Source: Streptomyces sp. NBC_01317 | GTDB taxonomy: Bacteria; Actinomycetota; Actinomycetes; Streptomycetales; Streptomycetaceae | Reading direction: 5' to 3' | Assembly: GCF_035961655.1 (NCBI RefSeq) | Contig: NZ_CP108393.1 | Span: forward strand, 7,463,501-7,527,500 | Length of the DNA: 64,000 bases | Shown here: piece by piece, positions 43,737 through 53,900 of the stretch | Position numbering within the stretch: the first letter of the stretch is position 1 | Layout: each line of letters starts with the position of its first letter | Notes under the pieces: generated by a model | The model's input: only the letters and a program-made list of their open reading frames with translations | Told to the model about the DNA's origin: nothing | Database searches by the model: none | Made by a program: the position numbers and the translations under genes

Positions 43737-44447
43737 CTACACGAGCGGCCCGCAGCCCGCCAGCGCGATCACCGGCCGCAGACCCGAGGGCCGTTCCTCG
43801 ACCGGCAGATGGTCCACGAAGTGCACCGCGCACCCCAGCCGGGCCGCCCCGCCGTCCGCCGCACGGTCGTCGCCGACCATCAGGACGTCGTGCGGGTCCT
43901 GCCCCAACTCGTCGCACGCCGCCCGGAAGAGCCGCTCGTCGGGCTTCTGCACGCCGTGCTCGAACGACAGCACGTACGCGTCCACGAGTGAGTCCAGGCC
44001 GTGGGCCCGGAAGACGGGCCGCAGGTCCCAGCCGATGTTGCTCACCACGGCCACCCCGACCCCGCCCTGCCGCAGCGCGCCGAGCACGGCTCCCGCGTCG
44101 GCGTACGGACGCCATGCCTCCGGCGTCATGTGGCGTTCGTAGAGCGCGTCGTACAGAGAAGGGTCGGGCAGTTCCACCTGACGGGCCAGCCCCGTGTACG
44201 CGGCGCGGTGCTCCGCCGCGCTCCGGTCGCGGGTCGCCCACAGCCCGGCGAGGTCCGGCGGGACCCGCTCCGGCGCGGGACCGCCCGGCAGCGCCCCGGA
44301 CACGGCGAGCGCCATGGCGTACCGCCGCACCTCGTCGGGCGGTACGGCGGCACCCGCCTCGTCGAGCACGGCGCGCAGCCAGGATCCCGCCGATTCGATA
44401 CGGAAGAGGGTTCCGGAGAAGTCGAAGAGCACACCCTTGAACGTCAT
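43737..44447 (-). CDS. HAD-superfamily hydrolase
   Basis: 236 residues. Motif I DFSGTL (the nucleophile is the first Asp in FDFSG), motif II VVSNIGW, motif III Lys in GVQKPDERLF and motif IV MVGDDRAADGGAA. A helical cap lies between motifs I and II. The second Asp of the usual DxD of motif I is Ser-Gly here (FDFSGTL), as in haloacid dehalogenase-like members and unlike most phosphatases. Substrate unknown. It is 19 bp downstream of the PAP2 gene in the same direction, so they may be co-transcribed. Confidence 0.92.
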   Translation of the reverse strand: MTFKGVLFDFSGTLFRIESAGSWLRAVLDEAGAAVPPDEVRRYAMALAVSGALPGGPAPERVPPDLAGLWATRDRSAAEHRAAYTGLARQVELPDPSLYDALYERHMTPEAWRPYADAGAVLGALRQGGVGVAVVSNIGWDLRPVFRAHGLDSLVDAYVLSFEHGVQKPDERLFRAACDELGQDPHDVLMVGDDRAADGGAARLGCAVHFVDHLPVEERPSGLRPVIALAGCGPLV

Positions 44448-44466
44448 GGGCCCGATACTTCCCGGG

Positions 44467-45159
44467 TCAGCGCCCCCGGGACAAGGCCAGACGCCCGTAC
44501 GTGGTGATGAACAGTGCGACGAGGCACCCGCCCAGCAGCCAGCCGGCCAGGACGTCCGAACTCCAGTGCACCCCCAGCCACAGCCGGGTCAGGCCCACCC
44601 CCACCACGGAGACGACCGCGACGGCCACCGCCGTGCCCCACAGCCACCCGTTCGCGCCGGCGCGCCGCAGGAGCCACAGGAACAGCCCCAGGGTGAAGGT
44701 GGCCGTCATCGCGTGCCCGGACGGGAAGGACGCGTAGTGGGCCGAGTCCACCGGGTCGGGCCAGCTGGGCCGTTCACGGCCCACGACAGCCTTGAGGCCC
44801 TGCTGGAGGGCCGTGGTCACCGCGGCGCCCACGACGACGGCCGCGGCGAGCAGCCGGGCGCCCTGCGACCACAGCACGACCACCGCGACCGCCGTGAGGA
44901 TCCGCATCGTCCAGGGATCCCACACCCAGTCGGTCAGCACCCGGTTGGTGTGGGTGAGGCCGGGCTCGGCCACCGCCCAGCGGTGCAGCCGGTCGGCGGA
45001 CGTACGGTCGAAGGAGAGCAGCGGCCCCCACTCCGCGGCCACCAGCCCCGCCAGGACGGCCGAGACGGCGGCGAGGACGGCGGCCGTACGCGCGGGGGTG
45101 ACGAGCGGGCGGGGGGCCGGGGGAGTCGGCGCGGGGGAGTGGATCGGCGGCGAGTGCAT
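44467..45159 (-). CDS. PAP2-family membrane phosphatase
   Basis: 230 residues with six predicted membrane segments. The three phosphatase motifs are KAVVGRERPSWP (KxxxxxxRP form), FPSGHAMTAT (catalytic His) and TRLWLGVHWSSDVLAGW (SRxxxxxHxxxD form with Thr for Ser). Such enzymes dephosphorylate lipid phosphates such as undecaprenyl pyrophosphate or phosphatidic acid at the outer face of the membrane. ATG 45159 has a weak ribosome site. It lies 33 bp after the M56 peptidase gene stop in the same direction. Confidence 0.94.
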   Translation of the reverse strand: MHSPPIHSPAPTPPAPRPLVTPARTAAVLAAVSAVLAGLVAAEWGPLLSFDRTSADRLHRWAVAEPGLTHTNRVLTDWVWDPWTMRILTAVAVVVLWSQGARLLAAAVVVGAAVTTALQQGLKAVVGRERPSWPDPVDSAHYASFPSGHAMTATFTLGLFLWLLRRAGANGWLWGTAVAVAVVSVVGVGLTRLWLGVHWSSDVLAGWLLGGCLVALFITTYGRLALSRGR

Positions 45160-45192
45160 GGGGTGATCCTTGCCGATGGAGAAGAGGCCAAG

Positions 45193-46128
45193 CTATCCGA
45201 GGGCGCGCAGGGCCGGTACGAAGGCGACCAGGAGCGGGACGGCCGGGACCAGCGTGGCGGTGGCGGTCAGCCACAGGCGGCGGCCCGCGGTCAGCCGGGG
45301 GCCCGGCGCGAGCAGCCGGTTCACCCGCTGCGGCAGTTGCGCGTCAGGGGTGGTGCCGGGGCCGAACACCCCCCGGTGCTCATTCAGTTCGACGAGCGCG
45401 AGGGCGGTCGTCCGCCGACCGAAGCGGCGCGAGGCCATGTCGTCCGCGGCCAGTTCGACCAGCCGGTGCATCTGGTCGCGGAACGCCGCGAACACCGGCA
45501 CCTGCGGGAAACCGTTCGCGAGCGCGGCCGAGCAGTGCCGGAGCCAGTCGTGCCTGGCGCGCGCGTGCCCCTCCTCATGGGCGAGTACGGCGTCGAGTTG
45601 ACGGCCTTTCAGCCGCCGCAGGGCGGCCGTGGTGATCACGAGGCGGGGCGCGGTGCCCGGCAGCCACCAGGCGTCGGGCCGCTCGCCCTCCAGCACGACG
45701 AGCGGATCGGAGCCGGACTCCTCGCCGGGCAGGGCGGGAGAGCGGAGGAGCAGTTCCGTACGGTCGTTCCTGCGCCGCGCGCGGGACCGGTGGATCTCCC
45801 GGGTCAGCATCGCCGCCGTCCACAGCCCACCACCGAAGAGCACCACCGCGATCACGGCGGACCAGGGCCGGTGGGTGCCGAGCGCGTACGCCTCCATCAC
45901 GCCGCGCGGGGCGGGGGCGAAGACGTGTCCCCGTACGGCCTGCCAGGCGGCGGCCGCGCTGAAGGTCATGGCGAGGGTGAAGCTCAGCAGCACGGCGGCG
46001 ACCACGCACTGCCACACCCACAGCGCCACGACGGGCTCGCGCTCCGGCCAGTCGGCGCGGGCCAGGAGCCTCGGGGCGACGACGGCGGCCAGCGCACCGA
46101 GCAGCAGCAGCGCCAAGGAGACCATCAT
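45193..46128 (-). CDS. M56-family (BlaR1/MecR1-like) membrane metallopeptidase
   Basis: 311 residues. Membrane segments at ~3-23, ~37-60 and ~88-108 precede the cytosolic-facing protease domain with the zinc motif HEEGH and a downstream ELAADDMASRR, then a final membrane helix. Length fits the Streptomyces M56 proteins that lack a beta-lactam sensor domain. ATG 46128 is chosen (MMVSLALLLLGAL starts with a membrane helix); the frame stays open upstream through a tandem repeat, which I do not think is translated. No BlaI-type repressor is next to it in the window, although these are often paired; the signal and target are unknown. Confidence 0.9.
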   Translation of the reverse strand: MMVSLALLLLGALAAVVAPRLLARADWPEREPVVALWVWQCVVAAVLLSFTLAMTFSAAAAWQAVRGHVFAPAPRGVMEAYALGTHRPWSAVIAVVLFGGGLWTAAMLTREIHRSRARRRNDRTELLLRSPALPGEESGSDPLVVLEGERPDAWWLPGTAPRLVITTAALRRLKGRQLDAVLAHEEGHARARHDWLRHCSAALANGFPQVPVFAAFRDQMHRLVELAADDMASRRFGRRTTALALVELNEHRGVFGPGTTPDAQLPQRVNRLLAPGPRLTAGRRLWLTATATLVPAVPLLVAFVPALRALG

Positions 46129-46200
46129 GGTCACCAGACTATGAGGGCGGCGCCGCACGGCGGTACGGTCCGGCGGGCCATGTGACTCAGGACACGTTTT

Positions 46201-46272
46201 GTACGTGGTGCCGTACGTGGTGCCGTATGGGGTGCCGTGCGTGGTCCGGTACGTGGTGCCGTACGGCGGCCC
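46201..46272. repeat. 12-bp tandem repeat, six copies
   Basis: Six consecutive units of GTACGTGGTGCC with substitutions: units 1, 2 and 5 are exact, units 3, 4 and 6 vary. It lies in the 161-bp gap between the DUF5134 gene and the M56 gene on the minus strand. If read in the frame of the M56 gene it would give repeated G-T-T-Y. Confidence 0.9.
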
Positions 46273-46289
46273 GGCCGGTACGGCCCCGC

Positions 46290-46865
46290 TCACAGTCCCA
46301 GCAGCATCGCCAGCATCGCGAGGCCCATCGAGAGCCGGCAGACCAGCGTCAACTCCGGCCGGTCGCCCCAGCCGGCGGCCACCGCCCCGGCCGCCCCGCC
46401 GGGCGGCCCACCGTCCGCCGGAGCGGGCAGCGGCAGCAGGCGGGCGCCCGCCCACAGCACGTACGCCGTGTAGTAGAGCAGCAGCCCGCCGGTGACCAGC
46501 GGCGCGCCGGCCGCCGTGTGGACGCCGTGCGCCCCGCCCGGCGTCAGGGCCATGGCCCCCGCCATGTAGACCATCGCGAGCATCCCCAGCAGGTGGTGCG
46601 CGTGGTGCGCCGAGCCCCGCGCCCGGACGGCCGTTCCCAGTGCGGCCGCGCCGAACACCGCCGCGTACACGAACCACACCCACCGCGGCGGCGACAGCAC
46701 CACCGCCGGGACGGCCATGGCGGCCATCCCGAATCCCATCAGCGCCTCGCCGCCCGCCGTACCGCGCGCCTCACCCACGACGCCGCGCATGCGCAGCAGG
46801 CAGTAGCCCCCAGCCCCCGCGCAGAGCGCGACCAGCAGCCAGCCGGCCGTCGCCGGTCCGTGCAC
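46290..46865 (-). CDS. DUF5134 membrane protein
   Basis: 191 residues from GTG 46865, six bases after GGGGGAGG. Five to six hydrophobic segments: GWLLVALCAGAGGYCLL, AMAVPAVVL/WVWFVYAAVFGAAAL, HHLLGMLAMVYMAGAMAL, PLVTGGLLLYYTAYVLW and LSMGLAMLAMLLGL. His pairs (SAHHAHHLLGM) are conserved in DUF5134 and could hold a metal or heme, but function is unknown. It often neighbours M56 peptidase genes in Streptomyces, as here. Confidence 0.85.
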   Translation of the reverse strand: MHGPATAGWLLVALCAGAGGYCLLRMRGVVGEARGTAGGEALMGFGMAAMAVPAVVLSPPRWVWFVYAAVFGAAALGTAVRARGSAHHAHHLLGMLAMVYMAGAMALTPGGAHGVHTAAGAPLVTGGLLLYYTAYVLWAGARLLPLPAPADGGPPGGAAGAVAAGWGDRPELTLVCRLSMGLAMLAMLLGL

Positions 46866-47236
46866 CGCGCACCTCCCCCTCGACTCCTGACCTTCGACCT
46901 TCGACCTCGAACGGATGCTGCCCGGCACGCTCGGTGCGCAAGCGAGCGCAAAGGGTCATCGGGGGAGCGCGCCGGGCGCGCCGGACACGGCCGGAACTCT
47001 CCGCGCGCTTTTCCGCATTCCGCCGGAAACGGAAAGTGGCAAGTAAATGAACTGACAGACCTTCGCATTTTCTTGACGGAATGCATGCACAACACACCTT
47101 GTGCGGGATGTGCGGCCCGACTACCTTGCACAGGCGTGCCCTTGGGGGCCGGACGGACTGCCACCGCCCAATAACTCCCCCCACTCCCGAGGGAATCGTG
47201 TGTTTCTGGCAGACACCTACCGGGAGGATATCCTCC
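46866..47236. other. Intergenic region upstream of the GH71/99-like gene
   Basis: 371 bp with no credible gene. A TTGACG at 47073-47078 could be a -35 element for the rightward gene; a convincing -10 is not visible at the expected distance, the nearest being TACCTT near 47120. TGCATGCA lies just after it. GGGAGG at 47222 with GTG 47237 is the ribosome site. Confidence 0.4.
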
Positions 47237-48502
47237 GTGAGCGTTTCACGACGATCGGTCATCGCGTCCGCGCTGGCCGCATCCGCTTCCGTGGGCGGCG
47301 TTCTCGCTGCCCAGCGGGGTGCCGTGGCGGCCGAGGCCGCCCCCCTCGCACCCGCCGCGAGTCCCCCCGGCGACGTCGTCGGGAAAATCACCGTCGGCTA
47401 TCAGGGATGGTTCGCCTGCATCGGCGACGGCGCCCCCATCAACAGCTGGTGGCACTGGAGCAGGAATGCCGGCCAGCCCCCGTCGCCGAGCAATACCACC
47501 ATCAAGTCGTGGCCGGACATGCGGGAGTACAGCCGCACCTACCGCACCGCTTACGCGAACACCAACGAGGGGCAGCCCGCGACGCTCTTCTCGTCGTACG
47601 ACCAGCAGACCGTCGACACCCACTTCCGGTGGATGCGGGAGAACAACATCGACACCGCGGCGCTCCAGCGGTTCAACCCGTTCGGCGGCGAGGGTCCCAC
47701 GCGCGACGTGATGGCGCAGCGGGTACGGCAGTCGGCGGAGGCCAACGGCCGGAAGTTCTACATCATGTACGACGTCACCGGCTGGACGAACATGCAGTCG
47801 GAGATCAAGCAGGACTGGACGAACAAGATGAAGGCGCATACCGCGTCCAGCGCCTACGCCGTCCAGAACGGCAAGCCCGTCGTCTGCATCTGGGGCTTCG
47901 GGTTCAACGACGACGGACGCCCGTTCGCTCCGGGTCCGTGCAAGGACGTCGTCGACTGGTTCAAGGCGCAGGGCTGTTACGTGATCGGCGGCGTGCCCAC
48001 CCACTGGCGCAGCGGGAACGAGGACTCGCGGCCCGGATTCGCCGACGTGTACCACGCCTTCAACATGCTCTCGCCCTGGATGGTCGGCCGTATCGGCAAC
48101 GTGAGCGACACCGACCGCTTCTTCACCTCCGTCAACACGCCCGACCAGGCCGACTGCAACGCGCACGGCATCGACTACCAGCCCTGCGTCCTCCCCGGCG
48201 ACCTCCAGGAACGCCAGCGCGCGCACGGCGACTTCATGTGGCGGCAGTTCTACAACATGGTCCGCGTCGGCGCCCAGGGGATCTACATCTCCATGTACGA
48301 CGAGTTCAACGAGGGCAACCAGATCGCCAAGACCGCGGAGACCGGCGGACAGGTGCCGGCCGGGTCGGGGATCTACGCGCTCGACGAGGACGGCACGGGC
48401 TGCTCGTCCGACTACTACCTCCGGCTGACCGGTGACGGCGGCCGGATGCTGAAGAAGCAGATCGCGCTGACGGCCAACCGGCCGACACAGCCGCGCGTCT
48501 GA
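47237..48502 (+). CDS. Secreted glycoside hydrolase family 71/99-like protein
   Basis: 421 residues from GTG 47237; an upstream ATG at 47081 is in frame but gives a leader without sense. The start S-R-R-S-V-I followed by a hydrophobic stretch and AAEA is a twin-arginine-type export signal. The mature enzyme has the barrel pattern of GH71/GH99-like proteins: GYQGWFACIGDG, HFRWMRENNIDTAALQRF, FYIMYDVTGW, VVCIWGFGFND, CYVIGGVPTHW, and the conserved acid pair in SMYDEFNEGNQI near the C-terminus, equivalent to the NEW-x-EG region of GH99. It probably cleaves an alpha-linked glucan or mannan outside the cell. It is monocistronic; a 13-bp hairpin inside the opposite gene end (48567-48598) may terminate it. 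Confidence 0.8.
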   Translation: MSVSRRSVIASALAASASVGGVLAAQRGAVAAEAAPLAPAASPPGDVVGKITVGYQGWFACIGDGAPINSWWHWSRNAGQPPSPSNTTIKSWPDMREYSRTYRTAYANTNEGQPATLFSSYDQQTVDTHFRWMRENNIDTAALQRFNPFGGEGPTRDVMAQRVRQSAEANGRKFYIMYDVTGWTNMQSEIKQDWTNKMKAHTASSAYAVQNGKPVVCIWGFGFNDDGRPFAPGPCKDVVDWFKAQGCYVIGGVPTHWRSGNEDSRPGFADVYHAFNMLSPWMVGRIGNVSDTDRFFTSVNTPDQADCNAHGIDYQPCVLPGDLQERQRAHGDFMWRQFYNMVRVGAQGIYISMYDEFNEGNQIAKTAETGGQVPAGSGIYALDEDGTGCSSDYYLRLTGDGGRMLKKQIALTANRPTQPRV

Positions 48503-48559
48503 CGTTCCGTCACCAGCGCCCGCCCGGCCCGCGCGAACGCGCGCGCCGGGCGGTGCCCC

Positions 48560-50935
48560 TCAAGCGCGCAGGCCGCCGGACGCACCCGGCGGCCTGCGTT
48601 CTCCCCGCAGGCGCGGGGTGAACGTGGCATGGAAGAGCGTCGACGCGGCGCCCACAGCCGCCGCCTCCGCGCTCAGCACGGACGGCTCGACCTCGACCCG
48701 CCGCAGCCGCCTGGCGGTCGGGAACTCGTTGACGGTACGGGTGATCTCGTCCAGGTAGAAGTCGGCGACGTCGGCCGTGAAGAACGGGCCGCCGAGCACG
48801 ATCAGATCGATGTCCAGCAGGTCGACCAGACCGAGGGCCCCGCGTCCCACCGCCTGGGCCACCTCCCGTACGGCGGCAGCGGCCGCCGGATCACCGGCCG
48901 CCGCGGCCTCGCCCACGGCCAGGTAGGCGGCCGTACTGCCGGAGTCGGCGCCCCCGGCCCCGGGGGCGGAGCCCCCCGCCGGACCCCGCATCCCGCCCCG
49001 CAGCGCCAGATCGGGCACGGACACCGGCGGGTTGCACTCCGGCACCATCTCCGGCCGGCCGTCCTTGTCCACCCGCCCCAGCGCGATGGCGCACAACTGC
49101 CCGAACTCCCCGGCGTTGGAGCTGATCCCCCGGTAGAGGTCACCGTTGAGATACAGCCCGGTGCCCACCCCCGTACCGAGATAGAGGTACGCGAAGTCCC
49201 TCGCCCTGCGGTCCCGGCCGATCCACCGCTCCCCGGCCGCCGCGGCGGTGGAGTCCTTCTCCATCAGGACCGGGCAGGGGAAATGGTCCTTGAGCAGGTA
49301 CAGCAGCGGCAGGTCGCCCCACGCGGACATCAGCGGCGGGCCGAGGACCGTGCCCGACGCGATGTCGACGGGCCCCGGCACGGCCACGCCGATCCCGAGG
49401 AAGCCGTCCTCGCGCACCGCCCCGCGTGCCTCCGCGAGCGTCTCCCGGCCCAGCGTGGCGACCCGTTCGACGAACTCCGCGGGATCGGTGTCGGCGGTCA
49501 CCGGCCTGCTGCGGGTGCACACGATCGCCCCGTCGAGGTCGATGACCACCGCGGTCAGGACCTCCGGGTCGATGTGGATGCCGAGCGCGTGGGCGGCCGT
49601 GCCCGAGAGCCGTACCGGCGTACGGGGCTTGCCCGAGGTGGCCCGCCGCTGCGCGTCCTCGATGAGGATGCCCCGGTCCAGCAGCGAGCGGGCGATGCGG
49701 GACACCGACTGCTGGGTGAGGCCCGTGCGATGGGCGATCTCCCCGCGGGTGATGGTGCCCGACAGCCGTACGGTCTCGATGACCACACACTCGTTGAACG
49801 ACCCGAGGTCGATCTGGTTGACCCCGCTCCACGACAGGTTCGGCGCCGGGCCGTCCGGGGCCCGCTCCGCGCGCAGGTGGCCGGCGACGTTCTCCCGCAG
49901 CCACCGCACGGCCGCGCACGGCCGTTCGGAGCGGGTCGCCGCGTACCGCTTCAACTCCGCCGCCAGATCGAGGTACACGCGGCGCGAGGACTCCGGGTGG
50001 CTCGTGCTGTCCAGTGCGATCATGGCGCGCAGGAACGTCCGCCAGGTGGAGCGCGCGGGTATCTGATGGAGCGTCAGAGTCCGTTCCGGCGGCTCCTGTA
50101 CGGGCCCGTCGGACGGCTCCCAGAGCGTGATGGCGTGCAGCAGCAGATCCGGATGGCTGCGGCTCGCCTCCGCGAGATACCCGGCCAGGTCGGCGCGGAG
50201 CGCGGCGGACGCACCGCCGGTCCCGGGGCGCGGCGGCTCCGTCCCGGGCCCCGGCCCGGCGGAGGCACCGTCCGCCCCGGGCCCCGGCGCTGCGGCCAGC
50301 ACGGCGTCCAGCGCCCGGTCGAGCCCGGCGAGTACGTCGGCGCCGATCACCGTGCCCGTGGCGGCCTGCGGCCCCGCGCCCCGGCGGCCGGCGCCCCGGC
50401 GGGTCCCCGCCAGCAGCACGGCCCGCTCCGGGTCCACGTACAGACCCATCACCCACACGTCGGCGCCGGGCAGCGGCGGCCTGGTCGGTACGGACGGGGC
50501 CGGGGCCTCGTCCGGGGTCAGCCGCCAGCGCCGCCGTATCCCCGCGACCGTCGCGTGGGAGAGGCCCAACTCCCTTGCCACGGCGCGGGACGCGCCGCTG
50601 CCGCCGGGCGCCAGCAGCGTACGGGTGACCACCTCGGCCTCGTCCACCGTCGCCGGCCTGCCGGTGCGGGGCCGCTGCTCCAGGCCGTCGATGCCCGCGC
50701 TCGTCCACCGCTGCCGCCAGTTGCCCACGGTCTGCCGGGACACCCCGAGCCGCCGCGAGATCTCGGCGTCCCGCAGCCCGTCGGCGGCCAGCAGGACCAC
50801 ACTCGCGCGGGTGGCCAGGGGCCCGCCCGCCGCCTCCCAGCGCCGCAGGACGGCCCGGTGCTCGGCCGACAGGGGACCGGCCGCCCGGTCGGCCGGACCA
50901 CCGGCCGTCCTCTCGGCCGGACGCGCGTCAGGCAC
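48560..50935 (-). CDS. Fusion: IS630-type transposase HTH region + ROK repressor
   Basis: 791 residues, about twice the ROK length. Residues ~20-140 carry two HTH units in the style of IS630 transposases (RASVVLLAADGLRDAEISRRLGVSRQTV, the phrase RPRTGRP, then ARELGLSHATVAGIRRRW), followed by VMGLYVDPERAVLL, where IS630 enzymes begin their catalytic domain, but no DDE triad is visible. A variable Ala/Pro-rich region (~170-370) follows. From ~385 on it is a ROK repressor: winged HTH (RGEIAHRTGLTQQSVSRIARSLLDRGIL), then the ASKHA sugar-kinase fold with GIGVAVPGPVD, YLYLGTGVGTGLYLNGDLYRG and AGEFGQL; the usual Cys-rich zinc motif of ROK kinases is not clear. GTG 50935 overlaps the end of the upstream alpha-mannosidase-like gene, so the two are coupled. 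It likely senses a sugar and controls this region. Confidence 0.85.
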   Translation of the reverse strand: MPDARPAERTAGGPADRAAGPLSAEHRAVLRRWEAAGGPLATRASVVLLAADGLRDAEISRRLGVSRQTVGNWRQRWTSAGIDGLEQRPRTGRPATVDEAEVVTRTLLAPGGSGASRAVARELGLSHATVAGIRRRWRLTPDEAPAPSVPTRPPLPGADVWVMGLYVDPERAVLLAGTRRGAGRRGAGPQAATGTVIGADVLAGLDRALDAVLAAAPGPGADGASAGPGPGTEPPRPGTGGASAALRADLAGYLAEASRSHPDLLLHAITLWEPSDGPVQEPPERTLTLHQIPARSTWRTFLRAMIALDSTSHPESSRRVYLDLAAELKRYAATRSERPCAAVRWLRENVAGHLRAERAPDGPAPNLSWSGVNQIDLGSFNECVVIETVRLSGTITRGEIAHRTGLTQQSVSRIARSLLDRGILIEDAQRRATSGKPRTPVRLSGTAAHALGIHIDPEVLTAVVIDLDGAIVCTRSRPVTADTDPAEFVERVATLGRETLAEARGAVREDGFLGIGVAVPGPVDIASGTVLGPPLMSAWGDLPLLYLLKDHFPCPVLMEKDSTAAAAGERWIGRDRRARDFAYLYLGTGVGTGLYLNGDLYRGISSNAGEFGQLCAIALGRVDKDGRPEMVPECNPPVSVPDLALRGGMRGPAGGSAPGAGGADSGSTAAYLAVGEAAAAGDPAAAAAVREVAQAVGRGALGLVDLLDIDLIVLGGPFFTADVADFYLDEITRTVNEFPTARRLRRVEVEPSVLSAEAAAVGAASTLFHATFTPRLRGERRPPGASGGLRA
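48567..48598. terminator. 13-bp hairpin at convergent gene ends
   Basis: Perfect 13-bp arms 48567-48579 and 48586-48598 with a 6-nt loop, located inside the last codons of the leftward ROK gene and 65 bp past the rightward glycosidase gene. Confidence 0.6.
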
Positions 50936-53900
50936 CGGTGTCCCCCGTCCGCCGGCCGTCCCCGCGTACCAGCCGCAGGGTGAGGATCTGGAACGGCCGC
51001 AGGGTCAGCGTGACCGCCCCGTCCCGGTGTTGACGGACAGTCAGAGTGTCCTCCAGCAGATCGGTCTCGTGCACCGCCGCGACGGGGAAGGCCGCGGTGA
51101 GGGTCGTTCGGGCCCGGCCGCCGCGCGCCTCGTAGAGCCGGACGACCACGTCACCCGAGCGGTCGTCCGCGAGCTTGACCGCCTCCACCACCACGTCGGG
51201 GCTGTCCACGCCGACCAGCGGGGACGCGCCCCGCCCGGCCGGCCCCGGGCGCAGCGGCAGGTTGAGCGCGTACCCCTCGGCGATCGCGTCGCCGACGTCC
51301 GCGCCGGGGCGCAGGGTGTGCCGGAAGCGCTGCGGACCGCGGTCCGCGTGCGGGTCGGGGCTGTGGGCGGCGCGCAGCAGGGAGAGCCGTACGGTCGTGG
51401 TCGTCCCGGCGTCCGCGCGGGTCGCGCGCGACACGTCGTACCCGTACGTGGAGTCCCCGGCCAGCGCCACCCCCCAGCCGTGCTCGCCGACATGAATCCA
51501 GCGGTGCGCCCAGATCTCGTAACGGGCCGCGTCCCGCGCGGTGTTGTCGTGCGTGGGGCGCTCGACATGACCGAACTGGATCTCGCCCCTGCTGTGTTCG
51601 GCGTGCACGTCCAGCGGCCAGGACGCCTTGAGGAGGGTGTCCCGCTCCCGCCAGTCGACTTCGGTGTCCAGCGTGAGGACCCGGCTCCCGGCGCTCAGGG
51701 ACAGCTCCTGCCCCACGGTGGACCGGCCGGTGGACCGCACGACCCTGACCGCCGCCAGCAGGGGGCCGTGCTCGGTGACCTCCACCGAGTCCGCCCCGTC
51801 GAGGTCACGGCAGCCCGCGCGGGGCCGGGGGTCCAGGTTCCGGGCGCTCCAGCGCGCCGGGTCGTCGCGGTGCAGTTGGAGGAGGTTGCCCGCGGCCCCG
51901 GGGGCGATGGCCTCGCGGCCGGTGGTCAGGTCCAGCGCGGAGCGGACCAGCCCTTCCGCGTCGATGTGGACCCGCAGCAGGCCGTTGTCGAGCGTGTGGC
52001 CGCCGCCCTCGGCGGGGGCGACCGTCACGGGCACGACGTCCCCCTGCGGCAGCCCGGCCGGGCCCTGGCCGAGCGCGGGGGCCTCGGCGAGGACGGCGAT
52101 CCGCCCGTCCGACAGCAACTGGCCGCCGTCCGCGGGCCGGTCGCCGTCCAGGACGACGATCTCGCGGCGGGGGAGCGGACCCGCGTTGAAGACGGAGACC
52201 TCGGACACGGAGACGGCGTCAGGCGCGCCCACGGCCCGCCGGATCAGATGCTCCAGCCTGCGGTGGACCTCGCGGTACGTCTGCTCCGCCTCCTGGTGTG
52301 CCCAGGCGATCGACGTCCCCGGCAGGACGTCGTGGGACTGGTGCAGCAGGACCTTCCTCCAGAGCGATTCGAGCTCGTCGTACGGATACGGGATGCGGTC
52401 CCGCACGGCGGCCGTCGCCGACCACAACTCGGCCTCGCGCAGCAGGGATTCGCTCCGGCGGTTGCCGCGCTTGGTGCGGGCCTGGCTGGTGTACGTGCCC
52501 TGGCGCTCCGCCAGGTCCAGCTCGCCGCGCCACACCGGCGCGTCCGGGTACTCGTCCAGCGCGTCACGGAAGAAGTGCGACGGGGCGGCCATCTCGACGC
52601 GGGGGGAGCCTTCGAGGTCGGCCAGTCTGCGGGCGCGCTCCAGCATCTCGCGGGTCGGCCCGCCGTCGGCGTCGCCGAAGGGCATCAGCGAGCGGGTGCC
52701 GCCGCCCTTGTCGGCGAACGCCTCGACCGCGTCGGCCAGTTCGCCCCCGGTCAGCGCCGCGCCGTGCTCCCCGCCGTGCTCGCCCCCGCCGTGCTCGCCC
52801 CCGGCCGGCTCCGCGACGTTCCCGCCGGCGGGCGGGAAGTGGCTGAACAGCCGCGTGCCGTCGATCCCCTCCCACCAGAACGTGTGGTGGGGCACGGCGC
52901 TGGTGTCCTCGTCGGGGAGCTGGCGGGAGAGGAACCAGCGGGCCCCGGCGAGCGCGGCCACCTGCGGGAAGGCGGCGCTCATTCCGAGGGAACCCGGCAG
53001 CCAGACGCCGTCGGTGTCGGCGCCCAGCTCCTCCCTGTAGAAGCGGCGGCCGTGGACGAACTGCCGTACCAGCGCCTCTCCGCCGGGCAGGCTTCCGTCC
53101 GGTTCCACCCACATCCCGCCGACCGGCACCCAGTTGCCGTCGGCGACGGCCTTGCGCACCCGCTCGAAGACGTGCGGGTGGTGGTCCCTCATCCAGGCGT
53201 ACCGCTGCGCGGAGGAGGCCGCGAAGGTCAGCTCCGGATACTCCTCGGCCAGCGCCGTCATGCTGCTGAAGGCGCGGGCGCTCCTGCGGACGCTCTCCCG
53301 CGTCGGCCACAGCCGGGCCTCCGGCGGAGGGACGTGGCCCACGGCGGCGACGGTGTGCGCGGAGTCGTACGCGCGGCGGGCGAGGACGGGGGCGAGGACC
53401 GCGCGGGCCCGCGCGGCGGTCCCGGGGATGTCCCGGGGGTCCACCGCGTCCACGGCGTCCTCCAGGGCCCGCAGGAGGGCGTGGCGGCGCGGCAGTCCGG
53501 GAGGGAGCGCGCGCATGAGCCCGTCCAGGACATCGATGTCATGGATGAGCTGCCAGATGTCCTCGTCGCGGACCGCGAGATCGGCGCGCACCAGCCGGTG
53601 GAGCGGTTCGTCGCCGACCGTCAGCGGGTCGCCGTAGCGCGTGCCGGTGCCCGACGCCGCGTCGATCGGCGGGTTGGCGGCGGCCTCGACCAGGAGATGG
53701 ACGGGCTCGCCGCCGCTCGCGGCGGCGGAGAGCAGGACGGAGCGGTTGCGGGCGTGCACCCCCTGGAGGGGCGTGCCCAGTTCGTCGTGGACGAGGCCCT
53801 CGGCGGACCCCAGGTCGAGGACCGCCTCGACCCGCAGGCCCGCCCAGCGTTCCGGGACGTCCGCGCGGAGCCGGAACCACGTGGTGGACCACGGCCCGCC

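Noticed and set aside
46201..46272. Tandem repeat as a possible CRISPR array
   Set aside because: Units are 12 bp, contiguous, without spacers, and no cas genes are present.
47081..47236. An N-terminal extension of the GH71/99-like gene from ATG 47081
   Set aside because: The added 52 residues have no signal-peptide logic and include several Cys; the internal GTG gives an export signal with a good ribosome site.
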